Part shown: one piece after another, positions 37,025 through 47,101 of the stretch
Numbering within the stretch: the stretch's first letter is position 1
Layout of the letters: each line of letters starts with the position of its first letter
Notes under the pieces: generated by a model
Seen by the model: the letters and a program-made list of their open reading frames with translations, nothing else
Databases searched by the model: none
What the model was told of the DNA's origin: nothing
Translations under genes and position numbers: made by a program
Source of the DNA: Terfezia claveryi
Taxonomy: Eukaryota; Ascomycota; Pezizomycetes; Pezizales; Pezizaceae
Length of the DNA stretch: 64,000 bases
Reading direction: 5' to 3'
NCBI GenBank assembly: GCA_015179025.1
Contig: WHUX01000015.1
Coordinates: forward strand, 434,001 to 498,000

Positions 37025-38423
37025 CTACTCCTGATACTCCACAGGTGGAGGTGAAAATAACTTCACTTTGTCCATCCATCCTCTAATCGCCTCATACACC
37101 ATAAAAGTAACGGCCTGTCCAGGCGCAACTCTCATTATTCTTGGAGTAATTCCCTTGTAGAAGGCATGCACTCCCTCATGTTTCCACATATCTCTCGCAA
37201 TGGATAGTATTCTCGTCAATGCACTCTCACCCGCCACCTTAGGCTGTTTCTGTAGACGGGTTTTTATTGTGTCAATAGGGGCGTTCGAAAGGGGGCCCAT
37301 TGCTCCAGAGACAAGACCGAGCATCATGTGTTGATACGCCGGGAGTTCTAGGCCCTGCTCCCCAAAGTGGGGTTGCAACTTCTGTGCATAGGCCTTGAAT
37401 TCTGTGTAAGCAGTGAAGTTGACAGCTTGGTTCGTAGCTTGGCGGAGGGCAGTAAGGGAAACCCCGCGGTAGAGGGCACCGAAACCCTCCTCCCTTACGA
37501 CAGTATAGGCGGCGTGGGCGGCATTGCGGTACCTACGCAATGGTGGGCGGTTAGTGAGGGTAGGTGACGGAGACGGAGGTGGGGGTGGGGATAAGGGATG
37601 GGGGATGGTTGGGTCACTTCGGAATATCCAAGGGATCGGCCATGGAGTGATGCTGGGCCTGTAATCGAATTTTTACGACTTTTCCCCATCACACTGATCA
37701 GTAGCTGAATATCTTGAGAGTTAATTCACTTACCCTCCATCGGAGTCACAACAGCAACAGCTTCCGTAGCTCCAGCAAGTAGCCCCGCTGTACACTAGGG
37801 ATTAGCACATAGCATCCGCATAGCCCATACACAACGCTTAACTCACAGAAGAAAACTGCCTTGGAGTTGATCTTCCCGGTACTCGGGTCTATGGGAGCAA
37901 ATGTCTTGTAGAATTCAAATGACGAAAATCGAATAGCCATTTTGGGTACAATTCCCGTTACAACAGCCCCCAAACCCTTGTAGAGACCGAGTGGGGTCTC
38001 TTTCCGGACAATGTCCTTCCCAACCTGAAAGAAGCCTCGTGCCTTGACCTAGACGATAGGTGTGAGCATATGGTTCCTATTAAAGTTGTTATGGAGCATC
38101 AATGTACCCCAGGCGCTGCTGCCCTCCGGCTCAGCTGCATCCGAACCTAGAAGCTTGAGGTGAGCATTTCTTGATCGGAATCTGAGTATCGTGTCTACCT
38201 TTATTGTGTCTGCAATGAAATGTTAATTCGTCTCTAGTAAGTTCATGGGTGGTGAAAAAACCTAACGGATGACATGCTAGAGCTTCACATAGACCAGCTC
38301 CTCCACCCGCTGTATGGCAGAAATAATTAATATTTGATGTCCTTCACAAGTTTCTGAATCTGTGTAGAGCATACCAATTAGATGGACAGCCGCTGTGGGC
38401 TTCTTCTTCTCCGGTAAAGTCAT
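37025..38423 (-). CDS. SFC1: SFC1/ACR1 mitochondrial succinate-fumarate carrier
   Basis: Inner-membrane carrier exchanging cytosolic succinate for matrix fumarate, needed for growth on C2 compounds. Eight exons 38423-38375, 38309-38262, 38209-38199 (11 nt), 38146-38108, 38048-37847, 37787-37734, 37678-37618, 37532-37025; 972 nt, 323 aa (yeast 322). Three mitochondrial-carrier repeats are seen: HLIAGGGAGLCEALACHPLD with TIKVRMQ; SGLLAGATEAVAVVTPMEVV with KIRLQAQHHSMADPLDIPKY; LGLVSGAMGPLSNAPIDTIK with TRLQK. The HHSMADPLDIPKYRNAAH segment and TALRQATNQAVNFTAYTEFK favour the succinate/fumarate subtype over citrate carriers. The 11-nt exon supplies D-T-I-K of the first PxD motif; without it the carrier signature is broken. 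The SxPxD form of repeat 3 is SNAPID. Confidence 0.93.
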
Positions 38424-40129
38424 TCCGCCCTCCTACTAAATCTTTCCCGCAGCCTGAGAGTCTAGAGAGGAAGTGATTTCTGCAAGTATTTATTCCCTTT
38501 CTCCCTGTGGATGAAATTCAGGTACAATAACCGGAGCTCTTTCCAGCAGGAGTTGGTGAGAGTTTAGCGGTCGAGCCGTCTCCCAATCGTGGCGTGTACA
38601 CTAGAAGCTTAAGTTCTAAAGACAGCGTACAGCCAATCGCCGAATCGCAATCTCTCACGTTTGCGAGGTTGTGTGTAGGGCAACGGATGGCTGCGCAGGG
38701 TTAAAGAGCAGGTATAGAAGTACAACTTGTGTCTAATGTCACTCGGTATATATACCTAAGCTCTTACTAGCGAAGCAGTAGTACCGAGGCCTAGGCCGGT
38801 GCCTCGGGGCGAGTTCACATTACCTGGGAAGTTCAGGGGCCACCCCTATTTTCCTCTCACGGCGCCCCGCCAGACTATATCCATTATTGGCCCATGTGGA
38901 AGTGTAATACGGGCGAGGCTAGATAAAATTCCTCCGTCCGCTGAGGGTGCTATACCGAGAGGTGCTTCTGCCAATTAATCTTCCTCGGCATTGAACAGGT
39001 TAGTTTCTGCTTCTGGACAAAGGCAACGTCAACGCAGTCGCCCATTAGTCCGCCGTTAGTCTGGTGGTCCGGCGATCGACGTCGTGCCGAGGTTAGGGCG
39101 GATACCAGATATGCAGGAACACATACAGCATCTTGTATATTAAGTACAGTACTAAAAGCAAACCATCCATATGCATGACATGTGAATTTCCTTCCTAGAT
39201 GGCCCAAGCTCGTGAGTCCTTATTAAGCAATCACCTCATACGACCAATGGTATGTGAAAACTCTTGCTCTCTGAGTTGGGTTTTTTTATATATATATATT
39301 AATATGTGTATACGCCTCAGAATTGACCTATAAATTGTTCAAACCCCAGATCAAGGAATAGCTACAGTATGTATTACTTATATGACAATACCACAGATTA
39401 TTTTTGCTGACACTATAATCATATCTTGGAACAGAACACAGTAGCTAATATGCTCTTTCACCTTTTCTCAACTGAACTAACTTTTCTAATAGAATGACTC
39501 TATAACCATGTATATTCCAAAATTTGAGGGGCAAAGTAGTGAAGAGATTTACCTAGCTTTTTATCTTATGTTTGTGCTCAGTCGCTATCGTATGGCAAGC
39601 ACGGATCACTACAGTACTTATTATTGAACATCGCTCCTGTGGTAGCAACCACAGCGATAGTAGCAGCCCTAAAGGTAGCAACTGCGAATGAACTCTTTGA
39701 CTGTCTTCATCTGAAAGTTGAACTCTTGGTCTACTGCCACTACTTGGAATAGATGTTCGGCTGATTGAGGACCGCATATGAGAACTGAATATTTAAAAAA
39801 AAAAGTAAAAATTCAATTTCGGCTGCTTGATATCGATGGTTATAAAGTGTTGTTCGACAGTGCTAGCTGTAATGCACTCTATGTTATAAGGAAGATTTTG
39901 ATCGTGAGAAGCCGTATCTCAAGGTTTGATAATGTATTGCGAAACTATAAAAGGGTAGAAGAGGAGTAGTTATGGGGTTTAAGTAAACCTCAAAGTTAGG
40001 GCTATTTCTTTTTACTTATCCATGCCGCGAACTAGAGATGCTCATCTCCACCAATTCATTTCCCTTAACGTCAGATTTCCGCTTCCAGCCAACAGACGCC
40101 GGATGCAGGAAGAATTCGTGCCTTCTTGT
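38424..40129. other. 1.7-kb intergenic, no gene recognised
   Basis: Contains the SFC1 upstream region and AT-rich sequence with a TA microsatellite near 39288-39300. Small frames at 38950-39207, 39553-39777 and 39778-39969 have no recognisable domains. It may include decayed transposon sequence next to the TIR element. Confidence 0.4.
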
Positions 40130-40611
40130 CGTAGTCGCGTGTGTACGTAGATATACTAGCTCACCTGCCGTCCGGTTTAACTTCGGATCCGGTATAGCAA
40201 ATTTGCAGTGCTGGGGCGGGGTATCCCTTTTCCTCCCAACCACAATATCTCCGAAGGAGGAAAGCATACTTGGAGACTGTAGAGAGCAACAAGAGTGTTG
40301 TGATATTTATTTCTACCAGTTGACGAACTTGTAACTCCAAAGGTACAGATAGTTTCAGAAGCTATTTCGCAGCTTGGCGATCTTGCTGCATTTTCCAAGT
40401 CTCTCAGTCTCAGCACTCTCTTTCCCTTATATGCAGTGCCAAATTCAAGTATCCGACATGATTGAGACAGTTCTTCAGGCCCGAGAAGGCTCAAAACACA
40501 CTAATAATGCCCAGAAGCAACTTCGGGATGTTTGGCCTTCAAGGTAGAATCCGGCTTATCTAGGTATATTTGTATGTGGTTATTTTTTAAGATCCATAAA
40601 TCTCCACTCCG

Positions 40612-41315
40612 TGTTAGGGGCGGACAGTCTAGTCCGGGCCAATTATGAGGTAAAGAGCTTAGCGAGCTTCTAGTGGCGTTTAGTGGAGCTAGCACAACAG
40701 GGACGGGTGTGCGAGGGTGACGAAAGTGTAGAGATCAAGGAGATATAGTGCTTAGGCTTTCGAAGAAGTATACAAGACAGTGCTTGGGTTCTGCCCTTTC
40801 TATCTAGGTAGCAGAGGCCCCTTATATAGACATCTCGGGGATCGTCCTACTCCCCCCCCACATGCCTCCGGCATGGCCTTCCTAAGCCTCGGAGACATGA
40901 ATGCAAATCAATGACGAAGCAGCTTGGGAATCAATGACGGAGCAGCTTGAAAATCAATGATTGCAAATCATTGATTGGAAATAAGGGAAACGGAGACATG
41001 CTTGCAAATCAACAACGTAGACATCAGCGGCTTGGAAATCAATGATTGGAAATCGAATATGCCTTGAACCGGTCCTCCGTAAGAAGCAGTTATCCCATAA
41101 GCCAATACGACCTAGCCCCAACCCTCTTGGTCATCGCTAGAACGGTGCACACACTTCCTTGTCCCGGCCAGTCTCTCTACTCAACCCATAGGTATGAGCT
41201 AGAGGGCCCATTGCTAGACCTGCTGTGGGTGATCAATCCACGTCGTTGGCCTCAGTGGCTGTCGGCTTCGGTTTTCCGCCTCTGCGTAGACCACCCTCAC
41301 GTGAGATTCATAACA
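40612..41315 (-). repeat. 3' LTR of the retrotransposon
   Basis: 704 bp. It differs from the 5' copy at 40721 (C here, T there), 40903 (G/A) and 41256 (T/C). Ends TGTTAGGGG and ATAACA on the plus strand. Confidence 0.97.
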
Positions 41316-41325
41316 TTACCCCCCT
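41316..41325 (-). other. Polypurine tract
   Basis: On the minus strand AGGGGGGTAA lies directly before the 3' LTR, the expected place for the plus-strand primer of reverse transcription. Confidence 0.7.
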
Positions 41326-41692
41326 GTTGGAAAGCAGGCGTCCCGACTGCTACCTTCAGAGCTCCGGTGAATGTCGTTCTCTATGTGAGTATGGATGGGC
41401 CAAAATATTTGGTTCCCGCTGCTAATGCCAGGTTCCAACATCCCAATCTAATCGAGTCATCGATTGTGGGGCCCATTCAGTGGCCGGTGTGCCCTATCAT
41501 ATTGTCTATATGGTTCGGTCACCAGTAAAACCTCCCTTTTTATCAGCAAAACCCAGTGGGAAAAAGCCAATAGAAGGTAGGAAAGGTATGACCTCATGCC
41601 TTGACCTTGCAAGCGTAGGTAGTTGTGACGGCATAGGCTATGGCGTAGATAATTGGCTATAAACGTGACTCTAAGGAGCGCACGCAATGGCC

Positions 41693-41722
41693 AAACTATA
41701 CCACACTAGTGTGGTATAGTTT
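41693..41722. repeat. 30-bp perfect palindrome
   Basis: The sequence is its own reverse complement over all 30 positions, centred on CACTAGTG between 41707 and 41708. It lies between the end of pol and the 3' LTR of the retrotransposon. Confidence 0.95.
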
Positions 41723-41910
41723 CGAGGGACAATATGTATTGTTGTGAGTTTGGTAGACAATAGTATAGACGTAGACAATGGATGGCTTTTTCAGCAAAAT
41801 CGCGTATCTCTGGGTTTCCTTGGAAACTTGTCATGAAATGCTCTCACTTCATTCCTGCATGACATAGTATCCAAAGTTTGCCAGGTATCGTCTTCAGGGC
41901 TGTACCCCTG

Positions 41911-44900
41911 CTATCGGATTCGGTACAAGACCTTGCCTTTCCTGCGTACCGAATCTACAATTTCCTCGACACCATACTCAATGTCTTCATCTTCTTCCAC
42001 ATCCATGGCCTGTGGGTCTGCTCGGTCATGGAATGGCTTTAGCAGGGTGGTGTGTATAACCCTATGCAACCTGATACCCTTCGGTATGTCGAGTTCATAT
42101 GCATGCGTTCCGACTCTCCGTACCACCTTATATGGGCCAATCCATTTGGTCATAAGAGATCGGTTGTTGCCCGCTTTGATGGTAAGGTTGCGTCGGTCTA
42201 CTAGCACCTGGTTGCCAGGCTCATAAGTTCTAGCCTTTTCCATGGATAGTGAGCTTCTCCTATCGTTGATGTGTTTGAGGGTCTCATGGATTTGACTATG
42301 CACCGAGGTCATGCGGTCCAGCCATTCTTCAGCTGCAGGTGAACTGAGCTGATATTCCGTATTTAGATGAATAGCTCTAGGGTCAAATCCATAGAGAGAT
42401 CTGAATGGTGAGTATCCATGTGTTGAGGTTGCGGTTGAGTTGTATGCAAACTCAGCTAAGGGTAGCCACCTTAACCAGCGATTTTGCCGGTCATGGCAGA
42501 AAATACGGAGGTATTGCTTTAGAGTCTGAATTGCTCGTTCCGACAAGCCATCCGTTTGGGGGTGGTGGGCTGTGGATAATCGGAGGTGGATGTCCAGCTT
42601 TTGGTTTAGTTGTCTGAACATTTCTGAGGCAAATTGAGGTCCACGGTCAGAGGTGATGTGCCTTGGCAAGCCATGGAGCTTCCAAATATCAGTGATATAA
42701 GCATTGGCTACATCCTCTGCTGTCCATGTTGTTTTTGCAGCTATATACCACTGCATCTTGGTGAATCTGTCAGTTATTACCAAAATCGCATTAAAGCCCT
42801 CAGAATCTGGCAATTCGCCCACAAAATCCATCGCAATCTCTTCCCAAGGTCGGTTTCCTGTGGGCATCGGTACTAGCTTTGTTTGCCTTGAATGTCTATC
42901 TGATTTAGCCTTTTGACAAGGCAAACACCCTACCACATAAGATGCCACATCTTCCTGCCAGTTTTCCCATACGAAATTCCGGCTAACAAGCTCTTCTGTG
43001 CGTGCTTTCCCCCAGTGCCCTGCAACCTTACTGTCATGACACTGTCTCAAAACCTCCAATTTGTGTTCCGGCGGTACCTCCAATAAGCCACTGTCTCGCC
43101 TAGGCCATCCTGATACGTCGATGTTTTCTAGCGAGGGGTCCTCCACTTGGTGGCCTACCTCTTCTTCTAACAGTAGCTGGCCTTCTTTTAGCAGATGTTC
43201 TTCTGCACCTGACTTCTCTTCTCCTGCTCTTCGGCTAAGCGCATCTGGTTTGCCCATTTTGGGGCCCGGCCGATATGTAATCGTGAATCTGAATTCGGCG
43301 AGTTTCTGGTACCAGGTGGCTTGTCTAGAGTTGAGCTTTTGCTTGGTGTTGAAGTACTGCAGGCCTTGGTGGTCAGTGTAGATGTTGACTGGTATACCGA
43401 CCAGCCAAGCTCGCCATTTGCGAAAACAGTCCACTATAGCAAAGAGTTCTTTATCGTGAATTGGCCAGTTTCTTTGGGTAGAATCCAGTGTTTTTGAGTG
43501 ATAATCCACCGGATGTAGGGTTTTAACAGTTGATAGCTTATCGCCAGTATTGCGACCGTGATACTGGGATAGTACTCCAGCAATGGCCTGATTGCTGGCG
43601 TCCGTTTCCATGATGGTGTCAAGTGTGCGGTCGAACTGAGTAAGAATTGGCGCTGCCATGAACTCTGCTCGTAGGTCATCAAAGGCCTGCTGCTGTCTAG
43701 CCCCCCATGAAAATGGTATATCCTTGGTGAGTTCAGTTAAGGGCCTTGCTTTTGCACTGTATTGCGCAATAAAACGACGGTAATAATTAGCAAAACCCAA
43801 AAATGCTTGAACCTCCTTTTTCTTGGTTGGGGTTGGCCAGCTAGCCATAGTATCTAGCTTAGCTGGGTCCATTTTGACCTCTCGGCCATTGATGATATGA
43901 TCTAGGAAGATGGTTTCGGGGACATGGAATTCGGACTTCGGTAGGTTAACAGCTAAGCCATGATCCATACACTTCTGCAGTACTTTCTCTACAATTCGCT
44001 GATGTTCCGCCTCTGTTTGTCCTCCAAATATTAGAATATCATCCAAATACCAAATCACCCCTAAGAACGCAATTTCTTCAAAGATAGTATCCATCATTTC
44101 TTGGAAAGATGCAGGGGCATTGGTTAGGCCAAATGGCATAACGGTATACTCAAACAGCCCTTTTGTTGTTTTGAAGGCTATCTTCCACTCCTCGCCAGCT
44201 GCAATGCGGATCAAGTTATAACCATTTTTGAGGTCGAGCTTGGTTAGCCATTTGGCCCCCTTAGTTCTATCCAGCAAGTCGTTGATAAGAGGCAATGGGT
44301 ATCTATTGGGTATCGTAATGCGGTTTATGCCTCTATAATCCACACACAAGCGGAGGGAACCGTCTTTTTTCCGCACGAATAATATTGGTGCTCCAGCAGC
44401 TGATCTCGATTTCCTTACTTTCCCCACTGGGATGTTTTCCTCTAAATACCGTTCTAAAGCAATCTCTTCCTCCCAGGTCATTTTGTAGATTGGGCCGTTC
44501 GGTACTTTAGCCTTTGGGTCATTGAGCGGAATAGAGTGATCCCAGGGTTTATGCTTTGGCAATCTAGAAGCTTGTTCTGCAGAGAATACCTGTGCGTATT
44601 GGGTATAGCGGCTAGTTGCGTCAATTATAAGCAGAATCTCGCTGTGATCTAGGGGTTCAGCCTCCAAGTCTAACGTCATGATGGTGGGTATGTTGTATGT
44701 CTTGCAGGGTATTATATAGCTGGGTGTCGCCGCACTGGGTATCGTAGAGCTGGGTATTGCCGCGGTGGGTATCATAGAGCTGGGTATTGCCGCGGTGGGT
44801 ATCGTAGTACTTTCTCTTTTATTCCAACATTCTAACCTTGACTCCGGGGTATTAATTACTAAATCATTTTCCTTCAACCAAGACAATCCCAAGATAACAT

Positions 44901-45186
44901 CCCTTTTTCCAATATCCAATACTTCTGCGTCCAATGAGAATTTGTGGCTTATACCGGGTATCGAGAAGGTAGTGTTTGCCACAAATTTACCACCTTTTAG
45001 CTTGGTTCCATCCCCTTGAGACACCAACACGCGGTTCTTTCTTTTCCAGACTCCTAGTCTTTTAGCAACTTTGGAGCCTACTATAGGCGCAGAAGCCCCG
45101 CAATCCACAATGGCTTCTGTTTCTAGCCCAGCAATTAATATCGGTACTGTAAGTAAAGGTTCGTGTCTTGGGGTTCGGCCTATCAT
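41911..45186 (-). CDS. pol: Retrotransposon pol polyprotein (PR-RT-RH-IN-truncated chromodomain)
   Basis: Open for 1,091 codons from the Met at 45186; the frame also runs back to the slippery site at 45216. The protease has the D-C-G-A active site (AIVDCGASAPIVG). Reverse transcriptase shows LRLCVDYRGINRITIPNRYP and the YLDD box. RNase H has TDASNQAIAGVLSQ, HDKELFAIVDCFRKW and TDHQGLQYF. Integrase has an HHCC zinc finger ending CLPCQKAK, then the D-D-E residues in MDFVGELP, DRGPQF and SERAIQTLKQ. A GPY/F-like module (KWIGPYKVVRRVG) follows. The end, VEEIVDSVRRKGKVLYRIR, is the first half of a chromodomain, cut by TAG at 41913-41911 exactly where Trp is expected. The 10-aa repeats between protease and RT come from a 30-bp tandem repeat. 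Confidence 0.95.
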   Translation of the reverse strand: MIGRTPRHEPLLTVPILIAGLETEAIVDCGASAPIVGSKVAKRLGVWKRKNRVLVSQGDGTKLKGGKFVANTTFSIPGISHKFSLDAEVLDIGKRDVILGLSWLKENDLVINTPESRLECWNKRESTTIPTAAIPSSMIPTAAIPSSTIPSAATPSYIIPCKTYNIPTIMTLDLEAEPLDHSEILLIIDATSRYTQYAQVFSAEQASRLPKHKPWDHSIPLNDPKAKVPNGPIYKMTWEEEIALERYLEENIPVGKVRKSRSAAGAPILFVRKKDGSLRLCVDYRGINRITIPNRYPLPLINDLLDRTKGAKWLTKLDLKNGYNLIRIAAGEEWKIAFKTTKGLFEYTVMPFGLTNAPASFQEMMDTIFEEIAFLGVIWYLDDILIFGGQTEAEHQRIVEKVLQKCMDHGLAVNLPKSEFHVPETIFLDHIINGREVKMDPAKLDTMASWPTPTKKKEVQAFLGFANYYRRFIAQYSAKARPLTELTKDIPFSWGARQQQAFDDLRAEFMAAPILTQFDRTLDTIMETDASNQAIAGVLSQYHGRNTGDKLSTVKTLHPVDYHSKTLDSTQRNWPIHDKELFAIVDCFRKWRAWLVGIPVNIYTDHQGLQYFNTKQKLNSRQATWYQKLAEFRFTITYRPGPKMGKPDALSRRAGEEKSGAEEHLLKEGQLLLEEEVGHQVEDPSLENIDVSGWPRRDSGLLEVPPEHKLEVLRQCHDSKVAGHWGKARTEELVSRNFVWENWQEDVASYVVGCLPCQKAKSDRHSRQTKLVPMPTGNRPWEEIAMDFVGELPDSEGFNAILVITDRFTKMQWYIAAKTTWTAEDVANAYITDIWKLHGLPRHITSDRGPQFASEMFRQLNQKLDIHLRLSTAHHPQTDGLSERAIQTLKQYLRIFCHDRQNRWLRWLPLAEFAYNSTATSTHGYSPFRSLYGFDPRAIHLNTEYQLSSPAAEEWLDRMTSVHSQIHETLKHINDRRSSLSMEKARTYEPGNQVLVDRRNLTIKAGNNRSLMTKWIGPYKVVRRVGTHAYELDIPKGIRLHRVIHTTLLKPFHDRADPQAMDVEEDEDIEYGVEEIVDSVRRKGKVLYRIR
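44714..44808. repeat. Imperfect 30-bp tandem repeats inside pol
   Basis: About three copies of a 30-bp unit (GGGTATTGCCGCGGTGGGTA core) coding for Ile-Pro-Ser/Thr-rich decapeptides in the protease-RT linker. The unit length keeps frame. Confidence 0.8.
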
Positions 45187-45203
45187 CGTTTTGGTCGAAC
45201 CCC

Positions 45204-46331
45204 TTAGTCTTTTCCCGAATCTGAATCTCCTTCATCTTGTTGCTGATTTTCTTCGGATTTAAATTCAGGGTCAGAGTCTAGTTGAGTTATTCGTAGTATA
45301 CCGGTGTCTGTCCTTGCCTTTTTTGCTGCGGGAGCAGAGACATCTGATGATTTGGGTGGGTTGCCAATGAATGGCTTGGGCGGGTTCGTTGGGGGTGGGG
45401 TTTGTCGGTAACGGATACTCTGGCAATCAGCAATTCTATGTCCAGTCTTACCACATTTGAGGCACCGGTTTTCTTTCTTCCTCTTATTGATGGTATCCGT
45501 AGTCACCTCTGATTGGTCTGACGAACGTTGAGTTGACTGATCTATGCGGGATCGATCGGAATATGTCCGCTTTGTGGGCTGATTTTTTGAGTTTTGTTCA
45601 GCCTGGGCGATGTCCATTTGGACTAATTTCTTCAACCATTTGGTTGGCTGGTCTCTGAGGTCCTCGTAATGAGTCATCTTCGATCGGAGCCGAGGCTTAA
45701 TCCCCATAAGGATTATTCGAATGAGAAGGGTTTGAGGTATCTCCGCATATGCATTCAACCGATCCATGGTGGCGAGATAATCTTGGACGGCTCCGGTCTG
45801 CTTAAGCTCATAGATCTGTCTGTGCGCATTATCAGCTTGGTAATGATCAGAAAAATGTGCTAAGAGCGCTTCTTTTGCTTCCTCCCATGTCTTCCACTTA
45901 GCCTCGTTCGGCTTCCACCATGAGAGCGCCGAACCCTTCATCGACATTCCCGCTATTACTATCTTATCCTCTTCTGCTGTTACTCTTCTGAGCTTGAAGT
46001 ATCCTTCTAAGTGGAACAGAAAATGTTCAAGTTCTGTTCGGTCTCCGGAGAATTTTTCTGGCGGGCGGATGTTGAAGGACACATTTTGACTAGATGGGGT
46101 GGGACTTTGCCGCCTGGTTGGAGGGTCAGGGGTTGGGTGGGCGGGAGTTCGCCGGTCTGTGGTTGCGCCTCTCTCTGGGATTCTTGGTGTTGCAGAACCC
46201 GATTCCAGAGTACTAACTCTGGCTTCCATTGCTTTGAGCTGAGCAATGAGTACTGAGTTGATCTGTGTGAGGGAGGCGATCGTATTTTGGGGCTCTGCTG
46301 AGCTCTCGTTGGCATGGTCAATACTCGACAT
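45204..46331 (-). CDS. gag: Retrotransposon Gag with CCHC zinc knuckle
   Basis: 376 codons from the Met at 46331 (MSSIDHANESSAEP) to TAA at 45206-45204. The frame is open further upstream through the primer site and the LTR edge, but 46331 is the first Met beyond the primer site. The capsid-like core holds PPEKFSGDRTELEHFLFHLE, then SWWKPNEAKWKTWEEAKEAL and DYLATMDRLNAYAEIP, the retrotrans_gag pattern. A single zinc knuckle is CLKCGKTGHRIADC. The acidic C-terminus (DSDPEFKSEENQQQDEGDSD) leads to the slippery heptamer two codons before the stop. It would form the particle that packages element RNA. Confidence 0.92.
   Translation of the reverse strand: MSSIDHANESSAEPQNTIASLTQINSVLIAQLKAMEARVSTLESGSATPRIPERGATTDRRTPAHPTPDPPTRRQSPTPSSQNVSFNIRPPEKFSGDRTELEHFLFHLEGYFKLRRVTAEEDKIVIAGMSMKGSALSWWKPNEAKWKTWEEAKEALLAHFSDHYQADNAHRQIYELKQTGAVQDYLATMDRLNAYAEIPQTLLIRIILMGIKPRLRSKMTHYEDLRDQPTKWLKKLVQMDIAQAEQNSKNQPTKRTYSDRSRIDQSTQRSSDQSEVTTDTINKRKKENRCLKCGKTGHRIADCQSIRYRQTPPPTNPPKPFIGNPPKSSDVSAPAAKKARTDTGILRITQLDSDPEFKSEENQQQDEGDSDSGKD
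45210..45216 (-). promoter_or_regulatory. Predicted -1 frameshift heptamer between gag and pol
   Basis: In the gag frame the codons TCG GGA AAA GAC TAA give the heptamer G GGA AAA, a canonical X XXY YYZ slippery site. A -1 slip gives GGG AAA AGA CTA AGG, which is the open pol frame leading to 45186. The gag stop is two codons downstream of the heptamer. A stimulatory structure was not resolved. Confidence 0.75.
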
Positions 46332-46386
46332 TTTTTCCGCTATCTTTTTAGGTATCGGTACGTCCAAGATTGAGGATGCCGGAGAA

Positions 46387-46395
46387 AAGCACTGT
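46387..46395 (-). other. Primer-binding site of self-priming type
   Basis: Two bases inside the 5' LTR edge the RNA-sense strand reads ACAGTGCTT. It does not begin TGG, as a tRNA 3'-end complement would. It is perfectly complementary over 9 nt to AAGCACTGT at 46571-46563 in the 5' LTR. Confidence 0.65.
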
Positions 46396-46397
46396 AA

Positions 46398-47101
46398 TGT
46401 TAGGGGCGGACAGTCTAGTCCGGGCCAATTATGAGGTAAAGAGCTTAGCGAGCTTCTAGTGGCGTTTAGTGGAGCTAGCACAACAGGGACGGGTGTGCGA
46501 GGGTGATGAAAGTGTAGAGATCAAGGAGATATAGTGCTTAGGCTTTCGAAGAAGTATACAAGACAGTGCTTGGGTTCTGCCCTTTCTATCTAGGTAGCAG
46601 AGGCCCCTTATATAGACATCTCGGGGATCGTCCTACTCCCCCCCCACATGCCTCCGGCATGGCCTTCCTAAGCCTCGGAGACATGAATACAAATCAATGA
46701 CGAAGCAGCTTGGGAATCAATGACGGAGCAGCTTGAAAATCAATGATTGCAAATCATTGATTGGAAATAAGGGAAACGGAGACATGCTTGCAAATCAACA
46801 ACGTAGACATCAGCGGCTTGGAAATCAATGATTGGAAATCGAATATGCCTTGAACCGGTCCTCCGTAAGAAGCAGTTATCCCATAAGCCAATACGACCTA
46901 GCCCCAACCCTCTTGGTCATCGCTAGAACGGTGCACACACTTCCTTGTCCCGGCCAGTCTCTCTACTCAACCCATAGGTATGAGCTAGAGGGCCCATTGC
47001 TAGACCTGCTGTGGGTGATCAATCCACGTCGTTGGCCTCAGCGGCTGTCGGCTTCGGTTTTCCGCCTCTGCGTAGACCACCCTCACGTGAGATTCATAAC
47101 A
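46398..47101 (-). repeat. 5' LTR of the retrotransposon, with promoter
   Basis: 704 bp. On the minus strand a TATATAAG box at 46614-46607 lies 43 nt upstream of AAGCACTGT (46571-46563), the proposed RNA 5' end and self-primer. It is 99.6% identical to the 3' LTR by direct comparison. Confidence 0.95.
46607..46614 (-). promoter_or_regulatory. LTR TATA box
   Basis: TATATAAG on the element strand, 43 nt before the proposed transcript start. The same box is present in the other LTR. Confidence 0.65.

Larger units (their letters stand above)
40612..47101 (-). mobile_element. Complete Ty3/gypsy chromovirus (Tf1/sushi-like LTR retrotransposon)
   Basis: A 6,490-bp element with 704-bp LTRs, TG...CA ends and a perfect 5-bp target duplication CTCCG (40607-40611 and 47102-47106). 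Order on the minus strand: 5' LTR, primer site, gag with zinc knuckle, then pol with protease, reverse transcriptase, RNase H, integrase and the start of a chromodomain, then polypurine tract and 3' LTR. Integrase after RNase H marks Ty3/gypsy; the C-terminal chromodomain marks chromoviruses. The LTRs differ by only three transitions. gag and pol are otherwise open. It is inserted inside a TIR element. Self-priming and -1 frameshift signals (listed separately) fit the Tf1/sushi group. Confidence 0.95.

Noticed and set aside
41046..41528. 160-codon frame, with a matching one at 46832
   Set aside because: It lies in both LTR copies and runs into noncoding element sequence; no protein family.
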